Positions 11,908-23,926 are shown, counted from the stretch's first letter. The stretch: 64,000 nucleotides of DNA from Cantharellus purpuraceus (GCA_025174535.1 JALBUN010000004.1:434001-498000); one strand, 5' to 3'. Notes: generated by a model not told the origin, from the sequence alone. Made by a program: numbers and translations.

Positions 11908-12875
11908 TCCTGCTGGGTAAGTTTTCCATCCTTCCCCAGCTTGGTGGAGAGGTCCGGAGTACTCTTGCGAGCTCTGGAGTTATTGCTGGTGCCAGAATTG
12001 TTCTGACTGGAACCGGAAGCGGCAGCGTTACCAGTGTTTGACTTCTGGCCTGAGTTGGTGGTGGTCCTCTTATCAGACCCCTTGTTGGACTTTGGGGTCT
12101 TGTCTGATGATTTGTCTGATTTGTTGTTGGCCGAATTTTTGTGGGAGACCTCGGATTGACATTCCCAATAACGGGCATCGATGGATTGGGCGAGCTTGCG
12201 GAGGTTAACCAAAGTATCTGGTTTACTGACGTGTGATATCTCATCCTTGATGCAGGATGGGAGTCCAATGTAAAATTGGTGTTGGAGTGCGGTGTCGCCC
12301 CATTGGACTTTCGGGGCTAGCTGCTGGAAACTCACAATGTATTTTGCAATTTTGTGATTTTCCTTCATCTGAAGTCAATCGAGTTCATTCCTGGCATTGG
12401 CCTTGGGGTTGTAAGGACTGAAATTGGTCTGGAGTTCGGAGATGAAGTCGGAGTAGTCTTCTGACCATATTGGGTCATCAGAGTCATCCATGAGCGCTGG
12501 CTCAAAGTAGTCCAGTGCAGTGCCCTTGAGATAGGACATGGCAAAGGTGACCTTTGATGTGAATGCGTTGGGGCAGTCACGGAAGTTCAACCGGCATTGC
12601 ACCAAGAACGGCTGGAGCTTTCTCGGATCAGAGCCGTTGAAGGGGTTGGGTTCTCGGACCTTGGTCCGGGACTTAGGGGCTTGTGGGTTATGGATGCTGC
12701 TGGCAAGCAGGGAGATGGCTTGCGCCAGATTTGGAGAGGGCAGGGTGTCGTCTTCTTCATTGACAGCCTCTATGTGGTCCATCGGTTCTTCGACAACCTC
12801 GGGGATGGTGTCAATGCTGGGAGGGGGCACCTCGATGGTTTGTGCGTGTTCGGAATTGGCAGTGGATTGTGGCAT
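11766..12875 (-). pseudogene. Gag of chromovirus copy A
   Basis: Two frames joined by a frameshift near 12,370. The N-terminal part (start taken at the Met near 12,875, because the longer open frame begins inside the LTR) has an acidic leader, then the gag capsid-like core (PFNGSDPRKLQPFLVQCRLNF and following helices). The second part continues with QLAPKVQWGDTAL, a long Ser/Thr/Asn/Lys-rich linker and a complete CCHC zinc knuckle (CLFCGKPGHQAKDC, spacing CX2CX4HX4C). Gag would package the element RNA in cytoplasmic particles. It is defective here because of the frameshift. Confidence 0.85.
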
Positions 12876-12907
12876 TGGTAGGAGTGAGTATGGCAGTTTG
12901 AATATAC

Positions 12908-13434
12908 TGTTACACACTAGGTCCGATTGGGGGTCGGAGATTGGGTCGGAGATCAAGGTTGGAGGTCTGGTCGGAGTCAGAGTACGTCGTGGGGGTCAGA
13001 ACGGACTTGGCTTCAGCTTATGTGCTGCGCCCTCACTAATACCGGTGTCTGAGATTTCGGAGATGGAGTACGACTTAGAGAGTTAGGATCAGACTTAGGA
13101 ACTAGGCGTGATTCAATATTCAAACTGGGGAATGAAGTCCCCAGTCAGCAACTTAAATACATATTTTGAAATCTAATAATAATTACTCCGGTGATGGGTC
13201 TCCGAGGCCGACGGCCTTACATGAGTATGTCTGAGTCCGACAGGGACGGATGTCTGGGTTCCTATGGTGATGCTGATGCATCAATCGGAACTGGAGATGG
13301 ATGGGCAGAATCAGCGGTGACGATCGGACAGGTAGATGGAGACGGCGGTTTCCAAATGGAGTATAGATTTCATATGCGTGGGGATCTGAGTGGATCGGAC
13401 AGGGATCTGGACGTTAATGAATATAGTCATAACA
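12908..13434 (-). repeat. LTR-Z (right LTR of copy A)
   Basis: Full LTR of 527 bp; plus-strand ends are TGTTACACACTAGG and ATAGTCATAACA. It contains the GGGGAATGAAGTCCCCAG inverted pair and two or three CGG-bearing repeats near its start, fewer than in copy B. The next base outside enters an LTR-Z fragment in the opposite orientation. Confidence 0.92.
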
Positions 13435-13612
13435 CTAAGTCCGATCCTAACTACCTAAGTCATACTCCATCTCTGAAATCTCAGACACCAGTATTAGTGA
13501 GGGCACAGCACATAAGCTGAAGCCAAGTCTGTTCTGACCCCCATGATGTACCCCAACTCCCTCTCCGACTCCGACCCAACCTCCGACCCTGATTCGGACC
13601 TAGTGCGTAACA
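13435..13612 (+). repeat. LTR-Z fragment, inverted orientation
   Basis: Reverse complement of the first 180 bp or so of LTR-Z, ending CCTAGTGCGTAACA. It shows that copy A lies next to, or inside, an older LTR-Z in the other orientation. Confidence 0.88.
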
Positions 13613-13693
13613 GGTGACCAGATTGGATCAGAGATTGAAATGAGTCATGTGATCAAAAATGAGTCAGTTGATCAGGTGATTCTGCTGACTTTG
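13613..13693 (-). repeat. LTR-T' fragment at the inverted-repeat junction
   Basis: About 80 bp starting GGTGACCAGATTGG and ending GCTGACTTTG. It corresponds to roughly 25,397-25,477 inside the diverged LTR-T' copy. The match stops abruptly at 13,693/13,694, where the sequence becomes the coding strand of a BCS1-type gene. This is the outer breakpoint of the left arm of the inverted repeat. Confidence 0.8.
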
Positions 13694-13701
13694 AGTGTTT
13701 A

Positions 13702-15134
13702 TGTTTTGGAACCCGCAAAATTATGGTGTTAGGGCAAACTCTAAATCACCACAATTCCGTGAATGAACAGCTGAGAAGAATATCAAACCCTGCTGCAGCA
13801 CAACTCCAGAAACAATTTAACATTTGTACTTTGGTTACAATCCTTTGTATTGGTCAATGCAGACTATACGCAGAAAGGTAATACGTTTCTTAGCAGCAAG
13901 AAATGAATAAGACTTCCAGAGTCTAGAGTTCACGGATGCTTAGGGGTCCAGATATTCCAAAAAGAGGGGAATGCACTTAGAGGCTAAAGGAAGTAGGTGG
14001 ATGAATCCAACCGTCCAACCAGTGGCACTCTGAAGCGGGTAACAGCAATGTGTGAAGTAGTCTAGCAACTGCTTCACACGAGTTCAAGCTTCTAATGCTC
14101 TGCAAAGGCAGTACACACTAGTAACTTAAACAAGAGCACTAATGGCAGGACTATCGACAGACAATCTCACCCTGTAGATTCATAGTCACGTGAGGCAGAT
14201 ACTACACTCACGCCCAAAGCAGGAATATCACTACTTCGAGTGCAATCAAGTACAGTTACACAACTGTAAAAGATCCTTGAACTGGTAATCAACAGTTACT
14301 GAGATAGAGGATGACACTGTATGTCACTCTAGTCACACTGGTGTGCAGAAGATGGGTAGAATATGATGATTATGTTATTCTTTCAGAGGCAGAATGGCCT
14401 CCTTATATATTGTATTTACAGGGGCTGAGTAATGCTTCTGGAATATTCTACCTATTAATAGATGGAAACTACTGGAAGGTTGTGGAAGGTGGAAGAAAGG
14501 GGTAGAATATTCCAAGCCAATCACAGGATCTGATCACAGCACTAACACTGATCAGGAGCTGAATAATGGTTCTGGAAAGTTCTATCTAATAATAGAAGGA
14601 AACAGCTAGAATGTTATGGAAAGGGGTAGAATATTCCAAGGCAATCACCTGATTTGATCACCCATCAGCTGATCTGATCCCTGAACTAGGCACTGATCAG
14701 GCAAAAAGAAGGGTGTCCACCCTGTTTTCTGCACTGGTTTGGACAGCCATGGATAGCCACATGTCATGTGATGATCTGCATGGAAAATAGTGCCCTGAGA
14801 GGCTGTGGTTGTTAAGTTAGAGAATATTTATTGATGAGAGACATCTGAGCTTGAATTCAGGCCAAATGCCTGGTCCAAAAGGGGAGAGCTGGCTGTGTGA
14901 AGGTTTGTGGGCGCCTATGGGTCCACAACTGTAGCACAGCAGAAATAAATGATTCTGAGCTGAGTTCTGCATGGAATATTCCTGAAAAAATATGGAAAAA
15001 TAGAGAATATTTGAATAAGTCCATTCCAGGTACAAGCATCAAATATATGCTGATATTTAGGAATGGAAAAGCAAAGAATGGCACATTGGTGCTGTATAAA
15101 TGGAATTTGATAGGGAAAAGGTGGTTCCCATACA
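13702..15134 (-). mobile_element. Solo LTR-T, TSD GTTTA
   Basis: 1,433 bp, plus-strand ends TGTTTTGGAACCC and GGTTCCCATACA, flanked by a perfect 5-bp GTTTA duplication (13697-13701 and 15135-15139). Removing it restores AGTGTTTATGAC, which matches the right arm. A TATATAAGG box on the minus strand near 14,400 gives the likely orientation. A near-identical copy in the other orientation lies at 28183-29616. Confidence 0.95.
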
Positions 15135-15669
15135 GTTTATGACAAGCTTTCCTTCATGACCTCTTAATGCAAAATGCCGCGCTTCTGTAAGAAGCACCGG
15201 AAAGAGGCGTCGATCTCTGGATAACGTGGTAAGGGTAATGATTTCCCACGGTACACCCACGGCCATAGACATGGATTTTGTTTCACACTCGCGTTTCACC
15301 TGTCAAGCAAGTGAGCGTTCAATGCCTCACCACAAAGGCGGCGATCAAGATATGTCGTTTGTAATCGCAAACCTGCATCCATCCTCCGCGATATCTAAAC
15401 CAATGCGTGCCAGGTCCTGCAACAAGATTAAATATGGCTTCGGAACTTCCATTCGGGTGCTGCTGGTATGTTGTCTCAAGACTGAGTTCATGACTACGCA
15501 TAAATCGAGACGCCGCAGATGCCCTATGCGCCTGCGCTTGCCATGCGAGAAACCATTCAAAAGCCTTGTCCTGATTTGGAATTTCGAGGGTGACAAGCAT
15601 TCTCCGACGGACTGCATGACTCAAGAAGCCAACAGAGCGTCTGAGAACGGCTAGACCTACTCCTACTCC
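15135..15669 (-). pseudogene. Truncated BCS1-type AAA gene (left copy)
   Basis: Mirror image of 42485-43019. On the minus strand it encodes the BCS1 N-terminal domain: a GVGLAVLRRSVGFLSHAVRR segment, RRRMLVTLEIPNQDKAFEWF, QHPNGSSEAIFNLVAGPGTH and WFRYRGGWMQ, an intron, then the exon beginning VKRECETKSMSM. It stops at the repeat boundary after GHEGKLVIN, before the AAA ATPase module, so Walker A, Walker B and the arginine finger are all absent. Established role of the family: a mitochondrial inner-membrane AAA chaperone that inserts the Rieske protein into complex III. This copy cannot do that. Confidence 0.88.
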
Positions 15670-17469
15670 CTAGGACGAGCATGTTTCAAACTCACTCGCT
15701 ACTGAGTCAAATACTTCGCACCATTAAACCGAATCTAGCGGAGAAGTAAGGACTGCCGATTTTGTTTCATTATGAGAGAAAATTCCAGGTGATGTCGCGT
15801 CTTACTTCGAGCCAATGAGATTTCCCATAATTGTGCTTGAGTTATTGCGGGATACATCGGACTCTTGCATAAGGTGTGCCTCCTGCTTCCTTATGGAAGG
15901 CTCTTGTGTCTCAGGCGGTCCTGACCCACTAAATGGCATCGCAGCCATGGCTGGCGAATGCAGCAGTTTTCTCCTTGCGCTTTGTAGTTCCGCTTGAAGT
16001 TGCAGATGAGTTCAACAGTACTATTGCGCCGTCCAACACTTCGAAAATCTCGGAATTGGGGTTGCCTCCGCCAATTCTGTTTCCCCCCAACCACTTGGTA
16101 CTTCTTATAAATATGTGTATAATTTTTCAAAAAGGAATTCATAGTGCCTTGTGCCTGTAATTTCCATGGTCACATTCTGTACACATTCACCACCAATTAA
16201 AATGGACACTTTTATGGTGAGACTACGAATATTTATACTCGACAGAACCCCGAACACCCTTCGGATAGAGTTGGGGACGGTCACTTTTCCTCTTTCTATT
16301 CTTCAAGTTTTATCTTATAACAGGTTCAGTGATGCGACGTAGAGTAGCACCTGGAGAAAATGAATACTAAGTATGCTCCGAAACGAAAGCGACCTCAGAG
16401 GGACGTGATCAGGAAATGACGTGCGTTAATACAATGTCCACATTGGGTTATCACTATGTTTAGTCCAACCAAGAATTTATTGTTCCACGAGGTCCACGGA
16501 TGCGACCGGGACGTGTGCTCTTCCTCTGCGCTCTCTTCTCTAACTCTCGCATGCGCCGCACCCTCAGGAACTGACTGATCCTCCCATTCCTCTGAGGACT
16601 CAATATTGATTTCATCTCCTCACGTGTTATGACGCTGATGGTCTGTCTACTTCAGACCTAGATCCACCGAATCATGAAACAATACAGAGCATTAACCGCC
16701 AATTCCACCAATACAGATATCAACTCACTCGGCTGGTTATGGATACCAGGGCATGGGCTCGGTCGTCTCTGCAAGAGGGAAGTCAATAGTGACATATCGT
16801 GGTGGAATGACAACTTGAGCGACGGTTCGAAAGAATGGCATGGTTCGGCAAATTCGAGCGGGTGATGAATCCGCGATTAAAATTTTCCTTGGACTGTTGT
16901 GCATGAGACAACGAGATGAGGCACTATGGTACAGCAAGAATACGCCTGTTAGGTTTTGCATCCGCCAACTTGCAAACATATAATCTACCTTTTTGTTAGC
17001 ATTTTCGACATACTTCCCATATAAGACTCTTGACATAGGAGCTACAGAGCAACCATGGCTGAGACAAAAAGCGTTGTTAGGTGGCCACCGTTTCTCTTTT
17101 GTTCGGAGGTCCGCGGGGTTCGATCCATAGCCACCCATCAAAGCACCATGGCCTGTACAAGCTGTTGCTCCTGCTACGTACTGTTGAATCACGTCTGTAT
17201 TACTAGGGCATATTTGGAACCAGCTTAAGCTGAAGACCCAGCTTTTTGATGTTCCGCCATAGTCCGAGGTGGAGCAACGGCCTGGACCGGCAGCTTGTCA
17301 GACCGCCGAATGCAAGCCGAACGGCATGGCATCCCATCCATCATCAGTGTGACTTGCGATGGACAACCTTGGCCACTACTGCTGTGCCTCCCGAACCACC
17401 TCTCCAGCTGTCAGAATCTTCTGCTTTGTGCCTGAGTTGGAAGTTGCGAAGAGTCACGAACGAAGACCT
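15670..17469. other. Left arm, no gene recognised (mirror 40685-42484)
   Basis: About 1.8 kb. The longest open frame (minus 17192-16737, 151 codons, mirrored in the other arm) starts MIQQYVAGATACTGHG and has no domain I recognise. Its residue use is ordinary and it may be chance or an unspliced exon. A frame at about 15,925 to 15,690 (minus) reads a Ser/Glu-rich peptide that could be an upstream BCS1 exon (MPFSGSGPPETQEPS), but it does not join in frame. Confidence 0.4.
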
Positions 17470-17809
17470 TGTTGGAATACCGGATACGGGATCCTACCAT
17501 AACAACGCATCAACACGGGTTGTCACAATGCGGGACGTTACTCATTCAATCCACATGACAACGCTCCACCATATTTAAATCTATTTATTCCACTAGTACT
17601 TACTTCACAGCTGCGATGGTATATATAAAGGAGTCGCAGCTGTCTCCCTTCCCTCAGTCGTGTTTAATACACACACGCTGAGGTAGGGAGTTACTTTATT
17701 ATCCCTAAATACTATGTTCACTTATTTCTCATTACAGTTTATCTGTCAAGGTATTTAGATTATAGTTAGTCGTGTGAGTTTATCTGTCAAGCTGTCAAGT
17801 ATTTCAACA
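17470..17809 (+). mobile_element. Solo LTR-K (340 bp), TSD GACCT
   Basis: Ends TGTTGGAATACC and AAGTATTTCAACA, with perfect GACCT duplications at 17465-17469 and 17810-17814. Inside are a TATATATAAAGG box and two short hairpins: CAGCTGCGA/TCGCAGCTG around the TATA box and a CCCTCAG/CTGAGG pair after it. The same insertion with the same duplication is present in the right arm (40345-40684), so it predates the inverted duplication. Confidence 0.93.
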
Positions 17810-17814
17810 GACCT

Positions 17815-18365
17815 GGGGATAAGGGAACCGAATAGTTATCAGGGTTATCGATCCTTTTGTCGTCCATGGTGGTTTCACATCGGCGAAGTATTGAGGTTTG
17901 ACACTCGTTTTGAACGGAGCTTCAAAGCGGCATGTGTGGAGCAACTATAGAGCTGAGCTTTGCGAACGCTCCACTGTAGCTTTTCCTAAGGCTATCATAG
18001 CTAGCAAAGTTCGGCTAAAGTTGATTTCATATATGCCCTACTGAGCTACAAACGTGCCCGGTCACTAATCATTATGTAAGATGTGGGGATGCACTTGAGG
18101 ATCCATCGATTTCTTAAGCAACCTCTGAAACCACAAAGAAATGAGCCAATCATGCTGTGTTGCTTAACGTCTTTATTCGATGAACGGGGAAATGAGCATG
18201 TGAAATATTTATCCTTATAAAGGATGGGATAATTGGACGGTCCGCGAACGAAGCTCGTTGAAAAGCGCCCAAAGCCATTAGCTTACTCATACCGACAGGG
18301 TTCCTGGTATATATGACGCAACGTCGAAAACACACGCAGCTTAGATTGAAAAACATCGCTCCCCC
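17815..18365. other. Intergenic, upstream of epimerase-like gene (left arm)
   Basis: About 550 bp with no convincing coding frame, taken as the promoter region of the gene starting at 18366. No clear TATA box was identified close to that start. Mirrored at 39789-40339. Confidence 0.4.
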
Positions 18366-19705
18366 ATGACTAAAACCATCTTCTTCACAGGTGAGTGCTT
18401 GATGCAAGCACTCCGACTGCTGCATCTGAGTGTTCCCTTTGCAGCGCTACAGGATATATTGGTGGTGCAACGCTAGCGCACTTACTCTCATTGCCCTCAA
18501 CGAAATCCTGCTCATATTCTGCTGTCGTGAGAAACAAAGATAAGGCGGCTTTGCTAGAGTCGTTTGGCGTCCGTCCCATCATCGGCACACTCGACGATGC
18601 CGCCATTCTCTCAGCCGAAGCAGAGAAAGCGGACGTGGTAATTCATACCGCTGAGTCTGCCGATCACGTGCCTTCCTGCAACGCAATGTTGGAAGGGATG
18701 AAAAGACGGAAGGATAATCCTATTTTGATTCATATAGTGAGAAGTGACTTTACTTTGATGTTCAGTGTCTGAGACGGTATAGAGTGGGACAGGTGTACTG
18801 TACTGACTGATGATGTTCGGGGAGAGTATGGTATGTCGTTTGAACGATGTTTCTTATTCTTAAGCCCGAACTTTTCCATCAGCCACGAATGTGGTTCACT
18901 CCGACCTTGATACGGAGCATATTTACACAATCCCCGACACGGCTTTCCATCGTAACGTGGAACTCCTAGTCCTTGCCGCAGCTCTCAAAGTCAAAACGCA
19001 CATCATTTCACCCCCTACTATCTATGGCATCGCCGACCATGTGCTTGTTCAAAAGGGCATCTCTAACCCGACCTCTATTCAGCTCCCCGGCCTCATCCGC
19101 GCCAGCATCGCACGCGGACAAGTGGGGGTGATTGGGAAAGGATTGAATGTGTGGCCAGACGTCTATATTACCGAAAGTGCGCCCTCAATATGAAGCGAGC
19201 CTTGTAGAGAACTAAGTCATACTGTGCATAGTTGCCGCGGCGATCGTTACGGTATTCGAAACAGCACTTGCCGGAAAGACGGCAACTGGTCGCCAGGGGT
19301 ACTACTTCACAGGTTTGTGAGGATCGTCCATGCTTCACTCATAAGACTCAATTACATTTTCGCCCCTCAGCTTCTGGAGGTTAGTCAAAGGTTTTTTCGT
19401 CCAGAGGTAGCTCATTAATCATTTTATAGAGTACACCGCCATAGATGTTTCCAGGGAGGTAGCTCGTACTCTGCATGCCAAGGGGATAGGAAAACCTGAG
19501 CCAATCCCGTTCACTGAAGTGGAAATCCAGAAATATTTCGGCGGAGTGAGTCTGAGTCAAGATTGTTGCTGACTTGTTTCCTGGATTACAGTTGTATTAT
19601 TTAGGCTCAAACGCTCGTTGCAGGTCAGAGTATACTCGTCAGCTAGGATGGAAGCCCACTTATACCACTGCGGACTTTCTCAAGAGCATTGGGTACGCAG
19701 ATTGA
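18366..19705 (+). CDS. NAD(P)-binding epimerase/reductase-like protein (left copy)
   Basis: Split gene on the plus strand. The start exon (MTKTIFFT) is followed by the Rossmann dinucleotide-binding motif ATGYIGG, then a segment ending ADVVIHTAESADH, an exon with PDTAFHRNVELLVLAAA and SPPTIYGIADHVLVQKG (the central region of extended/atypical SDRs), AAIVTVFETALAGKTATGRQGYYF, EYTAIDVSREVARTLHAKG, and a last exon ending TADFLKSIGYAD and a stop. The order fits the fungal NAD-dependent epimerase or NmrA-like oxidoreductase group; the substrate cannot be told. Warning: intron 1 (acceptor ending 18444) and the intron after ILIHI do not keep phase under simple GT-AG splicing. The gene may therefore carry small deletions or use sites I have not found. 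The right-arm copy is identical in all translated segments. Confidence 0.7.
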
Positions 19706-20369
19706 TTGTTTTTAATATGAGGTTAACGTTGATTCTTGATGCAGCCCTGAAGTTGATTGTATTTTGAAAGTGGACAGAGTCAAGGTTTGAATCGACATGT
19801 ATATAGAGCCTTTGAATGTGTAGGAAGAGGTAGAATGTAAAACAGCGCAGTTTACTAGTGTCTCGAGTGAAATATCAGCCAATAGGGCAACACAGTTCGA
19901 AACACGTCCCTTTTGGTTTGCCCTAGAAAGGAACGAGAAGCTATGTGGACGAATTAGCATAAGGCGACAACCTCGAACTCGATTCCCAGATCGATCAAGG
20001 AATGTATGGGTGGTATTGGTCGCAGAAACGAGCAATGTTCTGATAATTGCATCTACGTCTCACCAAGCCGGATCCTACACCAATCAGCTGAGCTTCAAAT
20101 GTGGACGTAGTCTACAATCTAACCATCACAACAGCTCGATATATTGTTATATCAATCAACCCGATGCTTCAGGTATTGGAAAATTAGAAAATTAGAAAAT
20201 TAGAAAACCCGACCTCGCAACAGGAGGTTGCGAGTGCATTCTGTTCCTAGGAACTCACGGCAGTAACTGCCGATTGCAATGAGCTCAACATCACCACATT
20301 CGTTCTCAACACCTTCATCGATCAACCAATTGCCCCGCTGACATGGTTAAAAAAGCCCCTACAGCGCTT
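19706..20369. other. Intergenic between two convergent genes (left arm)
   Basis: About 660 bp between the 3' ends of the epimerase-like and Cys/His-rich genes. It contains a short direct repeat (AAATTAGAA three times near 20,180) and a hairpin CCTCGCAACAGGAGGTTGCGAG near 20,211 that could form a 3'-end or terminator structure. No coding frame is convincing. Mirrored at 37785-38448. Confidence 0.45.
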
Positions 20370-21635
20370 TCAAACATCCTCAACCGAACGATTGTGCCCA
20401 GCTTGCTGATGGTCCCCTAGTCGACGGAGCTTCCTCGTAGTCTCGTTCCACCTTATCGGTTTCTCAGCCTCGCTCAACAGTTGTGAAATCTCTTCCTCGG
20501 AGTGCAGCCGCTGACAGCGACGTCTCAGATGGCGGAGGAGATGCTCCTTCCTCGAGAAGGTAAGCAGATGCGTCCGATTATCCGTGCATCTCAGAGGACA
20601 AGTCAACTGGTGACGTGCAAGCAACTCCTGACACTGCAACGATTTCACAATCGTGGCGTCCTGCATCGAGAGTCTTCCCCGTTGGACTGCCTCTAACTCA
20701 GTGAGACCATGTGCGACCCAGTGACGGTCGAAGTTGTGCGACATGACACGCCCGCAGACGTTGCCGTCTGCAGCGACAAAGTCACATTTACGTGACTTGC
20801 GACGGTATGGACGATTTTGAGCCGCGGTTGCCGGTGATCCAACCTGCGATGGTCCTATTGAGGCTGTGGCAGGGGAAGGAGGGAGTGATGCTGACATAGC
20901 CAGTGGTGGTGCTGGCGTTCCAGACCATAATGGTACTGGATATGTGTCGGCCGGCGATGGTTCTGTCACAGGTCCATCCTGGACTGGAGCGGCCAGTAGT
21001 GATGCAGTCAGGTTTCCACCCTCTTGCATATGACTGGTATTTGCTGGCTGTGGGGAGGTTGTGGCATTCCACGCCGTCCCCTGGTTGTGAATATAGTTAT
21101 TTGTGTTGATGGTGGACCTGAACACACGTCAGCCTCATTCTCTGCAATTTCATCATGTCAAAGTCACGCACCTCACTTGTCCACCATCCTGAATATGTTG
21201 GGCAGGTTGTATGTGGCCACATGCCACACACTGAAACAGCCCTGAGGGTGCACTTGGCAGATTTCCTGTTGCCGGGTATAGCCATGGAGCTGCCGTGCCG
21301 GGGGGATACCGCGATGATGGGTATGTCCATGGTGCTGCTGCCGCACCTGGAAAATTACCCATTGCCGGGTATCCCCCATTCCCTGGCCCCAGAGTTGCCA
21401 TGCTTGCCCATGGCTCGCCCAAGCCCATCGGTGCATTGATCCCCATGGGATTCAAAACATCCGATGACTGCAACTCCTCCTATAGCACTGTTAGTGGTAT
21501 ACGCCTAGAGGTAGTTCAGGTACTCACTGCATTGTAAATGAGGCCTTCGTCTAGGTTATGAGAGTCATGTGTCGTCATTGCATTACTTGTGGAGGCTGTC
21601 ATCTCGTCCAGAGACATTGTGCCGTAGTTTGCCAT
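20370..21635 (-). CDS. 387-aa Cys/His-rich protein, unknown function (left copy)
   Basis: Exact mirror of 36519-37784; see that entry for exons and motifs. Exons on the minus strand are 21635-21528, 21479-21172 and 21117-20370. Their lengths (108, 308, 748) sum to 388 codons with no stop before the end, so this copy appears intact. All translated positions match the right-arm copy. Confidence 0.75.
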
Positions 21636-23155
21636 GGGGAAAGAAGTCTTAGGAGACCCCACCGTTTATATAGACGCAGCTATGCTTCACGCTAACAGCC
21701 TTACAGCTCATTGTCAGTTTACAGCGTGGCAAACACTTTGAGACTTTTAATTCACAAATTCCTAATTAGGGCCATATGGCTCATTTGATTGGAGCTTCGG
21801 TACGGCGCTGACTGGCAGAAATTAAGTTTAGCGAGTGCACCTACTGTATATGTCAAGCCGCCGCCTCAGTGCCTATAAGCGGGAGATCCTAGATCCTGCA
21901 CGTGAATGCATGGTATAATCTAATATGGAAGCCTTTGCATCCTTCGTCTGGTACCTCTTACAAACAAAGGAAGCCTTGCACTACTACTCCACCTACATCA
22001 TGATTTGAGACTATGATATTGGCCCGTCACGTTGAAGATGCCTCACAGATTTTGCCATCCTTGAAGGCGAGATTCAGAAGTGAGGACAATTTCTAACCTT
22101 ATTGTAGACGCTCCTTTCCCCATTCTACCATGCGTAGCATCGCGAGGTTTGAACCTAATCGGAACCTAATCGCACACGCTGTTTCCTCATGTTGTCATAT
22201 GACGTTGCTGCACAGTACCCTGGCTGTTGAATAGCACAGTCGAACATTGGGGAGAGCAGTGCCGTGGGGTTTTCACCCTAGCTTCATTTCTCACAATCAT
22301 TGCGAGTGGCCATTGTGTGCAATACGCCAATCGAGATACATAAGGGTCAGAATAGACGTGTCGCTGTCGCATTCAATGTTCACATCGTGTCGGAATCCGT
22401 AGACTGCGCGCCGACATGGAGATGGCAATTGAGATGGCACTTGCATTTGCCTCACGTAATATGTACCATGTACTCTCCATTGATCCTATAGGAAGCAACT
22501 GTCAAAAATAGAACAAAGTAGTCCTGTAATCTTGCGAGACTGTATCGTGAGCCGTGCCTTGATGAAACACTTGCGTGGGATATTTAGAGCTTGGTGGGCC
22601 AAGCCATTGGACCCGAAGGGTAGGCGAGCATGATAGGGGGCACAGCGGACAGAGAGTAAGGACCATACGCAGGGGAGACGAGCCTAGTATACGAAGGTGG
22701 ACAACTGTTATCTGACTCATCGTATTACAAGTCCACCCACTGGGCTGTTATCAGAGAATTCATTCATCAGTATGCTTGAAAGTCGCACCGTCATGTTCTC
22801 GCCCATCGGATCATTTAAATCCTTCTATACGATTTCACTTTGATTGTTATTCCGGTCTCCTGTTTGTATATCCACAGCCCTAGGCTAGGTTCCTCTGACT
22901 GATGGGCTGCAGATGGAGACCATGCTTCATGTTGAAGATATGGCAGAGGAAATGTTGCAAATGCTGAAGAGAGAGAGGAGGCGACTCGTGAGTTGGCTGT
23001 GAGGCGAAGGCTATGTGTCGTTTTGATGAGTGAATGATTAGGACATCTCCAGACGGACACCGTGTGTCATGTTGAAGCAACGACGAAGGAAATTTTGCAA
23101 ATGCTTAAGGGTTGGGAGACCACTCATGAGTTGCTTGTGGTGCTGGGCTTTTATG
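21636..23155. other. Left arm, no gene recognised; arm differences concentrated here
   Basis: About 1.5 kb between the Cys/His-rich gene and the copia relic. Short frames occur on both strands, none with a recognised domain. The mirrored right-arm segment (34999-36518) differs at about 13 positions between 22,113 and 22,813, while the rest of the arm appears identical. Confidence 0.5.
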
Positions 23156-23646
23156 TAGCACCTATTTGAGATAAAGGACCTGGGAAATGTCTACTGGCTC
23201 CTGGGAGTAGCAATCACATGTGACCGCAAAGCCAGAACCATCTCACTATCTCAGGGATTGTACATAGACACAATCATAGGACGGTTCAAAATGCAAGATG
23301 CTTTCAGCACTGCTTGATACTGGAACTTGACTATCAACAACAATGTGTCCATCAAACAAGGAAGAGAAACAATAAATGTCAAAGAAACCATATTAGATGG
23401 CTGTAGGATCACTCATGTATGCAGCAATAACCACATGGCCAGATATCAGCTTTGCTGTTCAGCAACTGAGCCAATACACATCCAATCCAGGATGTGAGCA
23501 ATGGGAGGCAGCAAAATGTGTAATATGGTACCTTAAAGGCACATGCAATTTTTGTTACTGGAGGAAAAGCCAACATAAAACTCACCAGGTATACTGACTC
23601 CAACTGGGAAACAACCCTGACAGACATTGATTGATATCAGGTTACC

Positions 23647-23926
23647 TGTCAGGGTTCATACGACTCAGTTTCTATTTTTAGTACCTTTCTTATCGCCCCT
23701 ATCAGCACAGCCTGTTAGGGTGCACTCTCCTATCCCTCCCCTCTTGTTCCCCTATCTTGGTTCCCTTATTCCTTGCATCATCTAGTATAAAGACCTTGCC
23801 TGGTGCAGCATGGTTTCCTCAGCTTGATCTCTGAGGATATCTGCTGTACCAGCTGGCATTATCTCTTATCAGCTCTCACTTATTGAGTATCTTGTTGTGG
23901 CCTCGTCATTCAGCATAGCCCTCATA
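23647..23926 (+). mobile_element. Solo LTR-G (280 bp), TSD TTACC
   Basis: Starts TGTCAGGGTTCA, ends AGCCCTCATA (terminal CA changed to TA), flanked by TTACC at 23642-23646 and 23927-23931. A TAGTATAAAGACC stretch is the likely TATA region. Present at the mirror position in the right arm (34227-34506), so it predates the inverted duplication. Confidence 0.92.

Larger units (their letters stand above)
3711..13434 (-). mobile_element. Chromovirus (Ty3/gypsy) copy A
   Basis: The element lies on the minus strand between a truncated LTR-Z (3711-3930) and a full 527-bp LTR-Z (12908-13434). In element order it has gag (about 12,875-11,766), protease, reverse transcriptase, RNase H, integrase and a terminal chromodomain (ending 6,669). 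A separate ORF on the opposite strand (4048-6520) sits between the pol 3' end and the 3' LTR. Two solo LTRs inserted later, one in the antisense ORF (4952-5659) and one in the RT (9323-10738). Frameshifts and stops make every ORF defective. The internal layout matches copy B (46144-55060) base for base over long stretches. Confidence 0.9.

Noticed and set aside
17246..17578. 110-codon plus-strand frame (mirror 40576-40908)
   Set aside because: Runs across the LTR-K boundary at 17470, so at least its second half is LTR sequence.
17609..17690. Hairpins around a TATA box as a host regulatory structure
   Set aside because: They fall inside the solo LTR-K delimited by a perfect GACCT duplication, so they belong to the LTR.
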